From Steroidobacter agaridevorans (GTDB lineage: Bacteria > Pseudomonadota > Gammaproteobacteria > Steroidobacterales > Steroidobacteraceae), in the NCBI RefSeq assembly GCF_009932555.1, contig NZ_BLJO01000004.1:227149-291148 (forward strand): a stretch of 64,000 bases of DNA, in the 5' to 3' direction. Positions 51,581 to 61,903 of this stretch are shown one piece after another (within the stretch, counting starts at the first letter, position 1; each line of letters begins with the position of its first letter). The position numbers were made by a program, and so were the translations under genes. Under the pieces are notes generated by a model, which was given only the letters and a program-made list of their open reading frames with translations, was not told where the DNA came from and did not search any database.

Positions 51581-52030
51581 TTACTTACGAGGCAGGGTCA
51601 GGTAGTTGGCCGCCGCGCGCAGCGCCAGCTCATACCCGAAGGCGCCCAGTCCCGTAATCGTGCCGATGGCGATGTCGGAGAAGTACGAGTGATGGCGGAA
51701 AGGCTCCCGCGCATACACGTTACTCAGATGCACTTCGATGAAAGGAATCTTCACGCCCAGCAATGCGTCGCGCAGCGCCACGCTGGTGTGCGTGAAGGCC
51801 GCGGGATTGAAGATGATGCAGGCGACGTGCGAGGTCGGCGCCTCGTGAATGCGGCTGATCAGCTCAGCCTCGGCATTGCTCTGGAAAGCGGAGAGGTGGT
51901 GGCCGGATTCCGCCGCCAGCTGGCTCACGCGGTTCACGATCTGCTCGAGGGTCACAGACCCATAGGTCCCCGGCTCGCGCGTGCCGAGCAGGTTGAGATT
52001 GGGGCCGTTGAGGAGCAGCAGATGAGCCAT
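51581..52030 (-). CDS. aroQ: Type II 3-dehydroquinate dehydratase
   Basis: AroQ catalyses the third step of the shikimate pathway. The 149-residue protein starts [20 protein letters not shown], and has [16 protein letters not shown] and [22 protein letters not shown], the type II dehydroquinase blocks with the catalytic Tyr, Arg and His. It precedes accB-accC on the same strand, a frequent arrangement. A possible promoter lies just upstream at 52054-52081. Confidence 0.96.
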   Translation of the reverse strand: MAHLLLLNGPNLNLLGTREPGTYGSVTLEQIVNRVSQLAAESGHHLSAFQSNAEAELISRIHEAPTSHVACIIFNPAAFTHTSVALRDALLGVKIPFIEVHLSNVYAREPFRHHSYFSDIAIGTITGLGAFGYELALRAAANYLTLPRK

Positions 52031-52053
52031 GCAGGGATGGGTACGCCAAATTC

Positions 52054-52081
52054 ACTTTACCGAAGATGGCGGCGAGTTTAA
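52054..52081 (-). promoter_or_regulatory. Possible sigma70 promoter of the aroQ-accBC operon
   Basis: On the minus strand TTAAAC (52081-52076), a 16-nt spacer and TAAAGT (52059-52054) precede the aroQ ATG at 52030 by about 24 nt. The match is fair but the spacer is short of the optimum by one. Confidence 0.35.
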
Positions 52082-52281
52082 CCAGATTGGGTGCAATTTG
52101 GCGATGATCTGCGCCGCGATTGCGCCACGTTCAGCGCCGGATCGGGGCGTCTCGTGGGCAATTCCGCAACAGCGACCGGAGCGCGCGGGTTCGGCTCAAG
52201 ACCCGGAAAAACACGCCGAAGCGCGTATGAGCCGGAAAAACCGGGCGGGCATCATAGCCGATTCGGCGGTGTCGGCCAGCT

Positions 52282-52953
52282 TTACTCTTTGGCCGCCGGC
52301 AATTCCTGCAGTTGTTTGGCTGCAACGGCGCGGGCCGCCGCCGGCGTCAGTTCGCCCGCATTGACCCGGCGAACCGTCGCCAGCATCACTTCCGCCTGCT
52401 CCGGATGGATCTCGCCGAGATGGAACAGCACCAGACGGTGCTGGTTGTCCGTGAAAACTGTGAAGGGGAATCCCAGCGAGCCACGGCCGAACTTGGTGAC
52501 CGCCTCGAGCCCGTCTTCCTCGCCGATCAGGAGCGGATAGTCGATCCCGATCTCCTTGGCGTACTTCAGCACGTCTTCGCGGAAGTCCACCGCGACACCG
52601 ACGATCTGAAAGCCTTCGGCGCCATGTTCAGCCTGAATCTTGTTCAGCAGCGGAATCTCGCGACGGCAGGGCGCGCACCAGGTCGCCCAGAAATTCACGA
52701 TCATCGACTTGCCGGTCCAGCTGCGGATGGACTGCGGCTGGCCTTCGAGATTGGCGAGCGTGAAGTCGGGGAGGATTTCGGGAAGCCCGTCGTCGCTGTC
52801 GCCTTCGGCTGCGTCTTGGGCAGGCGCGCTGCCATTCGTTTCGTTCGCGACTTGCGGTAGCTCGACGGCGCGAGGCGCGAGCGCGAATTGATAGATGCCG
52901 AAGCCTGCGGCCGCCGCCACGAGGGCGACCACGACGTATCCGATGGGTTTCAT
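52282..52953 (-). CDS. TlpA-like membrane-anchored thioredoxin-fold protein
   Basis: This is a 223-residue TlpA/ResA-type protein. An N-terminal membrane segment (IGYVVVALVAAAAGFGIYQF) anchors it in the inner membrane, with the thioredoxin fold outside. The active site is NFWATWCAPCRREIPLL (Cys93, Cys96). It is 19 nt downstream of dsbD on the same strand and should receive electrons from DsbD, for instance for cytochrome c maturation. The exact partner is inference. The region between it and aroQ (52031-52281) holds only the possible promoter. Confidence 0.9.
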   Translation of the reverse strand: MKPIGYVVVALVAAAAGFGIYQFALAPRAVELPQVANETNGSAPAQDAAEGDSDDGLPEILPDFTLANLEGQPQSIRSWTGKSMIVNFWATWCAPCRREIPLLNKIQAEHGAEGFQIVGVAVDFREDVLKYAKEIGIDYPLLIGEEDGLEAVTKFGRGSLGFPFTVFTDNQHRLVLFHLGEIHPEQAEVMLATVRRVNAGELTPAAARAVAAKQLQELPAAKE

Positions 52954-52972
52954 ATCCGGTCTCGACTGGCCC

Positions 52973-55255
52973 TTAGCTGCCGAAAGCGGCTTTCACATGA
53001 TCGCGGAAGCGCTCGGCGGGCACGAATCCTACCAGCCGGAAGTCTTTCCGTTCGACTCCGTCGGCGCCGTAGAACGCGATGGTCGGCGGGCCAAAGATCT
53101 CGAAGCGGTTCATCAATGCTTTGTCCGCATCGTCGTTGGCAGTCACGTCAGCCTGTAGTAGCACCGCGTTCGCGAGCGCCGACTGCACGCCGGGATCGGG
53201 GAAAGTGAATTTCTCCATCTCTTTGCACGACACGCACCAGTCTGCGTAGAAGTCGAGCATCACCGGCTTGCCTGCGGCCATCGCGGTAGCGACGGCGTTC
53301 TCCAGATCGGACACAGTTTTGATGCGCTGGAAAGCGAGGACATGCTCTTGCGTGCCCGCGCCACCGCCGCTGGCAGCCAATCGATCCAGCGGTTTCAGCG
53401 GATCCTTGCTGCCCGATGCCGCGCCGATCAGCAACAGAATGCCGTAGACCACCGCGATCAAACCCATCCCTCGCAGCGGCGCGGCGGCCGGATTGCCATC
53501 GCGGGCTTTGAGCGAGAACACCCAGTAGCCGGACAACACCGCGAGCAGTGACCACAACAGCATCACCGCGCTCTCAGGCAGCAGCGGCGCAGCGAGATAA
53601 ACCGCCACGGCGAGGAACAGCACGCCGAACAGCGATTTCACCACATCCATCCACGGCCCGGCCTTGGGCAGCAACGATCCCGCCGATGCGCCCACGATCA
53701 GCAACGGCACGCCCATGCCCAAGCCGGTCGCATACAAGGCGCCGGCGCCGCGAGCGATCTGGCCCGTCTGGCTGATGACCGACAGCGCCGCGATGATCGC
53801 CGGCGCGACACACGCGGTGACCACCAGCGCCGACAACGCGCCCATGATGAACGTGCCGACGTAGGTGCCCGACTTCTGTTCGTTGCTGACATTGGTCAGC
53901 TTGGTTTGCAGCGAACTCGGCAGCTGCAACGTGAACGCGCCGAACATCGCCAATGCCAGCACGACGAACAGCAATGTCATCAACGTGATAATCCATGGCT
54001 GCTGGAAAAACGCTTGCGGCGCTTGTTTGAACGCGAGCACGAATGCCGCGCCGGCGGCCGCGTAAGTGAGCGCCATGCCTTGCACATAAGTAAATGCAAG
54101 CGAGAAGCCGCGAGCAGGTGTCACGGTGCCGCCCTGGCCCACGATGATGCCGGAGAGAATCGGGATCATCGGCAGCACGCACGGCGTAAACGACAACAAG
54201 ATGCCGAGGCCGAAGAACGTGGCGAGCACAGCAAACAAATTGCCGTCGCGGATCAGCGAGGCCAGTTTGTCCTGCTCGGCGACCGGCGCTCTTGAAGTCG
54301 ACGAGGCATCAGCCGCGCCCGGCTGCGCATCGGCCGGCAGCGTCGTCGCTGTATCGGACGGCGGCAGTTCCAAAGAAACATTCTTTACGATGGGGTTGTA
54401 ACAAAGCCCGCCCTCGGCGCAGCCCTGATAGGTGACCTTCAGATCCAGCGTGCCGCCCGAGCCTGCCGGGCGCGCGATCGGCAGCGAGGCCTCGAGAATT
54501 TCGTGATAGACCTCGGTGTTGCCGAAGTTCTCGTCATGTTTCATCTGGCCCTTGGGCAACTGCAGCTTGCCCAGGGTCACGCCCGGCGTGTCGGTCGTGA
54601 CCTGGAGGCGATCGCGATACATGTAATAGTCCTCGGCGATCACCCACGTCAGCGCCACCGAGTCGGGTTTCTCCATGCCGGCGCCGAAACGAAATGCTTC
54701 GTCCGGCGGCAGGAAGTCGTCCTGCTGTTGAGTTGCGCCGGGGGCGCCGGACTTCGACTTGAACAGCGAGCTGAAGCCGCTACCGCCGCTCTGGCTTGCG
54801 GCCGCAGGCAGATCGATCTCGGTCTTCCAGCGCTGCGGCGGATAACACAGGCCGGCGTCGGCGCAACCCTGGAGCTTCAATTCGAGCGCCAGCTTCTTGG
54901 GACGCTCGCCGCTGTGAACGGTGAATGCGACCGGCACTTCGACATTGCCGCGATAGATTTCCTGCGTGCCGAAATAATCGTCGGTGTGATCCTCGCCCTT
55001 CGGCCACTGCGGCTCGGCGAGCTGTACGGTCGCCATGGTCGAGGCCACGGCCATCTTTTTCTTATAGAGGTAGTAGCCCTTGGCGACTTTCCAGTGGACC
55101 ACGATGCGATCGCCCTCGGCGTCGATCGTGTAGCGATAGGCGTCCTGAGGCGCCAGGAAGTCATCCGCCGCCAGCGCGGGTTGAGCGAGCGCGAGCCAGG
55201 CCAGCACCGCCGCCGCGAGCCAGCCCATCAGTCCAGATCGATGCCTGTCGTTCAA
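52973..55255 (-). CDS. dsbD: Thiol:disulfide interchange protein DsbD with duplicated N-terminal domain
   Basis: DsbD passes electrons from cytoplasmic thioredoxin to the periplasm. This 760-residue form is larger than E. coli DsbD (565) because it has two DsbD-alpha domains, each with a C-x5-C pair: QGCADAGLCYPP and QGCAEGGLCYNP. The membrane domain has the cysteines in SFTPCVLPM and TACVAPAI, and the C-terminal domain has DWCVSCKEME. TTG at 55255 is preferred because it supplies a charged start to the signal peptide (NDRHRSGLMGWLAAAV); ATG at 55228 is the alternative. It follows cutA. Confidence 0.93.
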   Translation of the reverse strand: MNDRHRSGLMGWLAAAVLAWLALAQPALAADDFLAPQDAYRYTIDAEGDRIVVHWKVAKGYYLYKKKMAVASTMATVQLAEPQWPKGEDHTDDYFGTQEIYRGNVEVPVAFTVHSGERPKKLALELKLQGCADAGLCYPPQRWKTEIDLPAAASQSGGSGFSSLFKSKSGAPGATQQQDDFLPPDEAFRFGAGMEKPDSVALTWVIAEDYYMYRDRLQVTTDTPGVTLGKLQLPKGQMKHDENFGNTEVYHEILEASLPIARPAGSGGTLDLKVTYQGCAEGGLCYNPIVKNVSLELPPSDTATTLPADAQPGAADASSTSRAPVAEQDKLASLIRDGNLFAVLATFFGLGILLSFTPCVLPMIPILSGIIVGQGGTVTPARGFSLAFTYVQGMALTYAAAGAAFVLAFKQAPQAFFQQPWIITLMTLLFVVLALAMFGAFTLQLPSSLQTKLTNVSNEQKSGTYVGTFIMGALSALVVTACVAPAIIAALSVISQTGQIARGAGALYATGLGMGVPLLIVGASAGSLLPKAGPWMDVVKSLFGVLFLAVAVYLAAPLLPESAVMLLWSLLAVLSGYWVFSLKARDGNPAAAPLRGMGLIAVVYGILLLIGAASGSKDPLKPLDRLAASGGGAGTQEHVLAFQRIKTVSDLENAVATAMAAGKPVMLDFYADWCVSCKEMEKFTFPDPGVQSALANAVLLQADVTANDDADKALMNRFEIFGPPTIAFYGADGVERKDFRLVGFVPAERFRDHVKAAFGS

Positions 55256-55256
55256 G

Positions 55257-55595
55257 TTATTCGCCTTCAGAGTTCTCGCCCACGCCGGTTCGGACCCATT
55301 GCAGGTAGCGTTCGTTCCCACCCAGGACCGGCAGGACCACCAGTTCCGGCAGTTCATAAGGGTGCAGGGCCTGCAGCCGGGCTTCCAGCCCCGCCAGGCG
55401 CGCCGCCGTCGTCTTAATGATTAACAGAATCTCGGCGTCGTCCTGGAGACGCCCGTCCCAGAAGTAGGTCGAGGCGACCCCGCCCACCCGATTCACACAG
55501 GTTGCCAATCGCTCGCTCACCAAAACCTCGGCCAGACGCTTGGCCGTGGCCTCGTCCGGGCAGGTCGAGAGAGCCACAATCACTTGCTCGGTCAT
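55257..55595 (-). CDS. cutA: Divalent-cation tolerance protein CutA
   Basis: CutA is a small trimeric protein linked to copper tolerance; its molecular role is debated. The 112-residue protein has VIVALSTCPDEATAKRLAEVL, SERLATCVNRVGGVASTYFW, IKTTAARLAGLEARLQALHPY and the C-terminal ELVVLPVLGGNERYLQW, all CutA hallmarks. ATG at 55595 matches the family N-terminus. It is directly followed by dsbD, as in E. coli, and divergent from groES. Confidence 0.95.
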   Translation of the reverse strand: MTEQVIVALSTCPDEATAKRLAEVLVSERLATCVNRVGGVASTYFWDGRLQDDAEILLIIKTTAARLAGLEARLQALHPYELPELVVLPVLGGNERYLQWVRTGVGENSEGE

Positions 55596-55698
55596 GGGGT
55601 TACACTCGCTGGGCGCGGCGCGCAGCATAGCCAATCGGGAGCCTCGAAGGCAGTGCTTATGCAACTACATGGGGGTCAACGCCAGGGCCAAATTCGAC

Positions 55699-55726
55699 TT
55701 GAAATATCCCTTTCGCTGCCTATTAT
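55699..55726 (+). promoter_or_regulatory. Sigma70-type promoter of groES-groEL
   Basis: TTGAAA (55699-55704) and TATTAT (55721-55726) are separated by 16 nt. The -10 element abuts the CIRCE operator, which would allow repression by HrcA. The groES ATG is at 55876, giving a leader of about 140 nt. Confidence 0.6.
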
Positions 55727-55752
55727 TAGCACCCGCATGGGGTGAGTGCTAA
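55726..55752. promoter_or_regulatory. CIRCE operator (HrcA binding site)
   Basis: TTAGCACCC, a 9-nt spacer, then GAGTGCTAA. This matches the consensus CIRCE inverted repeat (TTAGCACTC-N9-GAGTGCTAA) at 17 of 18 arm positions. It overlaps the end of the -10 box of the groESL promoter. HrcA itself is not in this window. Confidence 0.93.
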
Positions 55753-55875
55753 CGCGATCTTGCGATCGACCTGGCCCGCACCCAAGCCACGATTCGAACA
55801 CGCCGGTCTCGCGCCGGCCGTTTTTAACCTGACTCGTCAATCCAATCGCAAACTAGCTTTGCCGAGGTTTGAGCT

Positions 55876-56178
55876 ATGGCCGACAAACTGAAGATTCGTC
55901 CCCTGCACGATCGCGTGATCATCAAGCGCCTGGAAGAGGAGCGCACCTCGCCCGGCGGCATCGTGATTCCGGACTCGGCGACCGAGAAGCCGATCAAGGG
56001 CAAGGTCGTTGCGGTCGGGAAGGGCAAGATCCTGGAGAACGGCGAAGTGCGCGCGCTGGACGTGAAGGTTGGCGACAACATTCTGTTCGGCAAGTACAGC
56101 GGCACCGAAGTGAAGGTCGACGGTGAAGAGCTGCTGGTCATGCGTGAAGAAGACGTCATGGCCGTGATCGAGAAGTAA
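55876..56178 (+). CDS. groES: Co-chaperonin GroES
   Basis: GroES caps the GroEL ring during ATP-driven folding. The 100-residue protein has [22 protein letters not shown] with the mobile loop, [10 protein letters not shown] and the C-terminal [19 protein letters not shown]. It is slightly longer than the 97 residues of E. coli. groEL follows 48 nt downstream, so this is the standard groESL operon, here under CIRCE control. Confidence 0.97.
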   Translation: MADKLKIRPLHDRVIIKRLEEERTSPGGIVIPDSATEKPIKGKVVAVGKGKILENGEVRALDVKVGDNILFGKYSGTEVKVDGEELLVMREEDVMAVIEK

Positions 56179-56220
56179 TTCTCGCCAGCCCCACCATCAA
56201 GAATTCGCATTAGAGGTTGA

Positions 56221-57870
<1,650 letters not shown>

Positions 57871-57897
57871 TCGACCTCGGGTCGGTTTCGTTCAGGG

Positions 57898-57926
57898 AAA
57901 GCCCCGCTTCGGCGGGGCTTTTCTTT
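57898..57926 (+). terminator. Rho-independent terminator after groEL
   Basis: GCCCCGC (57901-57907), a TTCG tetraloop and GCGGGGC (57912-57918) form a 7-bp GC stem, followed by TTTTCTTT. This is a textbook terminator. Confidence 0.93.
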
Positions 57927-57970
57927 GGTGCGCTGGTAAGATCTGCACGAGCTGCGCAGGAGGGAGCGTC

Positions 57971-58408
57971 ATGGCTTGGTGGGCCTGGATGATCGTCGCC
58001 GCGATCTCGCTCGCGATCGAAATGTTCGTCTTCGATGCGCAGTTCTATCTGGTGTTCTTCGGCATCTCCGCCGCCCTCGTCGGTTTCCTCGGCCTTGCCG
58101 GTGTCGACATGCCGGATTGGGCGCAGGTTCTGGCGCTCTCCGTTCTCGCCGTCACCTCGATGGTGACTTTTCGCAAGCGTGCTTATGAACTGGTGCGCAA
58201 TCGCACCGGTCACGTCGAAGAGCGCTTGACCATCGGTGACCGCGTCACCGTGCCGGTGCGGCTCGAGCCGTCGCAAACCTGCCGCGTCGACTATCGCGGC
58301 ACTTCCTGGACTGCGCGCAACGTCGATGAAACGCCGATCGAAGCCGGCCGCGAGGCCGTGATCGCACGCGTCGACGGTCTGGTTCTGATGGTGCGCGCGC
58401 CCGCCTGA
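57971..58408 (+). CDS. NfeD-family membrane protein
   Basis: This is a 145-residue short NfeD-type protein with three membrane helices (MIVAAISLAIEMFVF, LVFFGISAALVGFLGL, VLALSVLAVTSMVTF) and a C-terminal OB-fold (RLTIGDRVTVPVRLEPSQTC, RGTSWTARNVDETPI). It is followed by a stomatin/SPFH gene, the conserved NfeD-stomatin pair thought to work on membrane organisation. AGGAGGGAG 4 nt before the ATG supports the start. Confidence 0.9.
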   Translation: MAWWAWMIVAAISLAIEMFVFDAQFYLVFFGISAALVGFLGLAGVDMPDWAQVLALSVLAVTSMVTFRKRAYELVRNRTGHVEERLTIGDRVTVPVRLEPSQTCRVDYRGTSWTARNVDETPIEAGREAVIARVDGLVLMVRAPA

Positions 58409-58448
58409 CGCGTCTTCCTTCGAATATTCACAAAAGCTGGAGGTTCTC

Positions 58449-59381
58449 GTGAGCACGACCATGTATGTGGTGCTGGCCATCCTGGTGCTGGTGTTCATCA
58501 TCCTGATGAAGACCGCCATCGTGGTGCCCCAGCAGAGCGCGTTCGTCGTCGAAACGCTCGGCCGATACAGCCGCACGCTGCAGGCCGGCTTCCACATCCT
58601 GGTGCCGTTCGTCGAGCGCATTGCTTACAAACATACGCTCAAGGAAGACGCGCTCGACATTCCCGAGCAGGTCTGCATCACCAAGGACAACGTGCAGGTC
58701 GGCGTCGATGGCGTGTTGTATCTGCAGGTGCTGGATGCGCGCGATGCCTCTTACGGCATCACCAACTATCGCTTCGCCATCATCCAGCTGGCGCAGACCA
58801 CACTGCGCAGCGAGATCGGCAAGATCGACCTGGATCGCACCTTCGAAGCGCGCGCCACGATCAACGCGAATGTGGTCAGCGAGCTGGATCATGCTTCGAA
58901 CGCGTGGGGCGTGAAGGTCCTGCGCTACGAGATCAAGAACATCAATCCGCCGAAGGACGTGCTGCACGCGATGGAAAAGCAGATGCGCGCCGAGCGGGAG
59001 AAGCGCGCCGTCGTGCTCGCCTCCGAAGGCGATCGCGACGCCAAGATCAACCAGGCCGAGGGCGACAAGCAGCGGGTGATCAAGCAGTCCGAGGCGAGCA
59101 AGCAGCAGCAGATCAACGAAGCTCAGGGTCAGGCCCAGGCCATCATGGCGATTGCCACGGCCACGGCTGAAGGTCTGAAGCGCGTCGGTGAGGCGCTCGA
59201 CAGCCCGGGCGGCATGCAGGCGATGCAGCTGCGTGTTGCCGAAGAGTATGTGAAGCAGTTCGGCAAGCTCGCGGACGAGGCGTCGAGCACGCTGATCGTG
59301 CCGGCGACGCTCAGCGATATTCCTTCCATGATCGCCATGGCGACCAGCGTGGTGAAGCAGCAGAACAAGGCGGCGAGTTGA
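58449..59381 (+). CDS. SPFH/stomatin-like membrane protein (QmcA/paraslipin type)
   Basis: This is a 310-residue prohibitin-fold protein. The N-terminal membrane hairpin (VVLAILVLVFIILM) is followed by the SPFH domain with AIVVPQQSAFVVETLGRYSR, DIPEQVCITKDNVQVGVDG and TTLRSEIGKIDLDRTFEAR. A long coiled-coil comes next (MEKQMRAEREKRAVVLASEG to about residue 230). GTG at 58449 with GGAGG upstream is the start. It is paired with the NfeD gene 40 nt upstream. Confidence 0.92.
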   Translation: MSTTMYVVLAILVLVFIILMKTAIVVPQQSAFVVETLGRYSRTLQAGFHILVPFVERIAYKHTLKEDALDIPEQVCITKDNVQVGVDGVLYLQVLDARDASYGITNYRFAIIQLAQTTLRSEIGKIDLDRTFEARATINANVVSELDHASNAWGVKVLRYEIKNINPPKDVLHAMEKQMRAEREKRAVVLASEGDRDAKINQAEGDKQRVIKQSEASKQQQINEAQGQAQAIMAIATATAEGLKRVGEALDSPGGMQAMQLRVAEEYVKQFGKLADEASSTLIVPATLSDIPSMIAMATSVVKQQNKAAS

Positions 59382-59406
59382 CCGGCTGAGACGTATGAGA
59401 TGAACT

Positions 59407-59432
59407 CGCGCGCCCGCGTTGCGCGGCGCGCG
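59407..59432. terminator. GC-rich hairpin between convergent stomatin and VWA genes
   Basis: CGCGCGCC (59407-59414) pairs with GGCGCGCG (59425-59432), and the CGCGTTGCGC between them can form an inner stem. No T-tract is present. It lies between the convergent stops at 59381 and 59478 and may act as a bidirectional terminator. Confidence 0.4.
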
Positions 59433-59477
59433 GAGGACGGCACGAGCCCGTGTGCGGCGAGCTGCCCTGGCGCGGCC

Positions 59478-60944
59478 CTATCGCTGTGATTGTAGCAGCC
59501 GGCTCACGACGCGCTCGAGTTGCGTCAAGGTCCCGCACTCATCCACCTGATGGCAGTACGGTGAGTAGTGCCGCATCTCCGAGTCGCCGGTGTTCCACAT
59601 CGGGCGTGGCTCAGGGTTGAGCCAGATCACGCGGCGGGCGCGATCGTAGATCTCCTTGAGCACATCCGTGCGCGCGTCACCGTAGTTATTCCGAGCATCG
59701 CCTAACACGATCACGGTTGTGCGACGATCGATGTCGTCGAGGCAGAGCTTGCGGAAATCGGCGAGCGCCTGGCCGTAGTCGGTCGAGCCATTGCCGTATT
59801 GGCGCAAGGCCAGGGCGATGGCGTCGTCGATGTCGTTGCGGGCGAACAGGTCGGAGACTTCGCCCAGGTCGGATGAGAAAGCGAACGAGCGCACCTTCGG
59901 CAGCACTTCCTCCAGGCTGTACAGAAACATCAGCATGAAGCGCGCGTAATTCGCGACCGAGCCGCTCACGTCGCAGATCGCGAAGACTTTGGGCTTGTCG
60001 GTCTTCACCGATTTCCATTGCAAATCGAAGATTGCGTCGTCGTATTTCATGTTCCGTCGCAGCGTGCGCGGAACATGCAGCTGGCCGCGACGAAATATCT
60101 TGCGTCGGCGCGAATAAGCCGCGACGAGCTTGCGGGCCATCCGCTGGACCAGATCCTGAAGCAGGCGATGGTGGCGCTGCTCCAAAGTGGAGAGCCGGAG
60201 ATCGCGAAGCAGGCTTTCGCGGAGCCGTCGGCCTGTGACATCGGCATGCAACAAGAACTGATGCTCGACATGGTCGCGGACGCGCTCGCGCAGCCAATCG
60301 CGACGTCGGCCGAGATCCTGCGCGAGGTGACGATCCGGAATGGCATCGCTGGCGGTCAGCGTGAATATTTCCTGTTGCAGCTCGGCGTGCCCCATCGCTT
60401 CGAGAATGCGGCGCGTGTACACGCCTTTCTGGGTGAACAACTCGATCTCGTGAACGTTCACTTGCTGGCCGGCGGCGCTGATGGCCATGTTGATCTCGAT
60501 CGTGTTCGCCCGGGTGAGGAGCTGGCCGAGCGCGGATTGAGCCGCTGACATCTCGCCGCTGAGCAATTCAGCGCCACTTGTGCCCTCGGCAACCTGGGTC
60601 GAGTTGTTCGCGCCTTCGCCTTGCCCCGTGCGTTGACCCTGAGATTCGCCGCTGCCGCCGGCATCCGCGTTGCCTGGCTGTGCACTATCTGCTGTCGGCG
60701 CCTCGTCCGACGTGGGCAGAGGCGAGCGCTCACGAAAAGAGAAGAACTGATCGAAGCAAGTGTCGAATGCGGCCTTCTCGTCCGGTGTCTTGGGCAACAC
60801 CAGTCCGAGGCTGTCCTTCAGCAACTGCCGATCCCGATAACCCACCAACTGCACGGTGCTGAACGCGTCGAGCGTCTCCGCCGTGGAGATACGCACATCG
60901 GCATTACGCAGCGCACGGATGAAGTTGGTGAGCAGCTGATCCAT
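59478..60944 (-). CDS. VWA (CoxE-like) domain protein
   Basis: This is a 488-residue cytoplasmic protein with a C-terminal von Willebrand A domain. The metal-ion-dependent adhesion site is intact: DVSGSV (Asp325, Ser327, Ser329), a later Thr in NGSTDYG and Asp in LGDARNNYG. The N-terminal 300 residues are helical with a Gly/Ser/Gln-rich linker (about 85-125) and correspond to the VWA_CoxE-type companion region. MoxR ATPases with such partners act as metal or cofactor-insertion chaperones. It starts 15 nt after the MoxR stop on the same strand. Confidence 0.88.
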   Translation of the reverse strand: MDQLLTNFIRALRNADVRISTAETLDAFSTVQLVGYRDRQLLKDSLGLVLPKTPDEKAAFDTCFDQFFSFRERSPLPTSDEAPTADSAQPGNADAGGSGESQGQRTGQGEGANNSTQVAEGTSGAELLSGEMSAAQSALGQLLTRANTIEINMAISAAGQQVNVHEIELFTQKGVYTRRILEAMGHAELQQEIFTLTASDAIPDRHLAQDLGRRRDWLRERVRDHVEHQFLLHADVTGRRLRESLLRDLRLSTLEQRHHRLLQDLVQRMARKLVAAYSRRRKIFRRGQLHVPRTLRRNMKYDDAIFDLQWKSVKTDKPKVFAICDVSGSVANYARFMLMFLYSLEEVLPKVRSFAFSSDLGEVSDLFARNDIDDAIALALRQYGNGSTDYGQALADFRKLCLDDIDRRTTVIVLGDARNNYGDARTDVLKEIYDRARRVIWLNPEPRPMWNTGDSEMRHYSPYCHQVDECGTLTQLERVVSRLLQSQR

Positions 60945-60959
60945 GACGGCGCGGCCTCG

Positions 60960-61901
60960 TCAGGAACGGACCGCCTTGTCGGTCAGGCTGCGCAGCTCGG
61001 GCTGCACGCTTTCGATGTCTTCCTGAAATTTCAGGATCACGTTCATCGTATTGCGCACCAGCTCCGAGTCGAGCCGATCTGCATGCAGCAGCAGCAGGGT
61101 GCGCGCCCAGTCGATGGTCTCGCTGATCGACGGCACTTTCTTCAGGTCCAGCTCGCGCAGATCGTGAATGAATCGAACCAGTTGCTCGCGCAGCTGCGGA
61201 GCGATCTCCGGGACGCGGGCGTTGACGATGCGTTGTTCCAGCGCGATGTCCGGAAAGGGAATGTACAAATGCAGGCAACGACGCTTGAGCGCGTCGGAGA
61301 TCTCGCGCGTGTTGTTGCTGGTCAGGAACACGAGCGGCGGTGTATGCCGCGCCTTTACCGTGCCGATCTCCGGGATCGACACCTGATAGTCCGACAGAAT
61401 CTCCAGCAGCAGCGACTCGAACTCGTGATCGGACTTGTCCACCTCGTCGATGAGCAGCACGCAGCCGCGTTCCTCGCGCAGCGCCTTCAGCAACGGCCGC
61501 GCCTCCAGGAACTCTTCCGAGAAGAAGATATCGCCGAACTCATGCAATCGCTTCACGGACTCGGCGAAGCCCTTCGCGCCCTGCAGAACTTCATCGAGGG
61601 TCTGCTTGAGCACTTGCGTGTAGAGCAATTGCTTGCCGTACTTCCATTCGTACAGCGCCTTCGCTTCATCCAGCCCTTCGTAGCACTGCAGGCGGATCAG
61701 CGGCAGCTCGAACATCTCGGCCGTGGTCTTCGCGAGCTCGGTCTTGCCGACGCCCGGCGGTCCTTCGATCAGGACGGGCTTGCGCAGGTGATAGGCGAGA
61801 TACACCGCGGTGGCGATCTGATCGGAGCAGATGTAGCGATGCGTCTCGAGGTGCTGTTTCAAGGAGGAAACGGACGCGGCAATGCTTGGAATATCAACCA
61901 T
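60960..61901 (-). CDS. MoxR-family AAA ATPase
   Basis: This is a 313-residue AAA+ protein. Walker A GPPGVGKT (47-54), Walker B VLLIDEVDKSD (about 141-151) and sensor 1 LTSNNTREIS are visible, and the order matches MoxR. MoxR proteins work with VWA partners in maturation of enzymes, first seen with methanol dehydrogenase. ATG at 61901 is 2 nt after the stop of the PQQ dehydrogenase gene and the VWA gene follows, giving a three-gene operon. Confidence 0.92.
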   Translation of the reverse strand: MVDIPSIAASVSSLKQHLETHRYICSDQIATAVYLAYHLRKPVLIEGPPGVGKTELAKTTAEMFELPLIRLQCYEGLDEAKALYEWKYGKQLLYTQVLKQTLDEVLQGAKGFAESVKRLHEFGDIFFSEEFLEARPLLKALREERGCVLLIDEVDKSDHEFESLLLEILSDYQVSIPEIGTVKARHTPPLVFLTSNNTREISDALKRRCLHLYIPFPDIALEQRIVNARVPEIAPQLREQLVRFIHDLRELDLKKVPSISETIDWARTLLLLHADRLDSELVRNTMNVILKFQEDIESVQPELRSLTDKAVRS

Positions 61902-61903
61902 GG

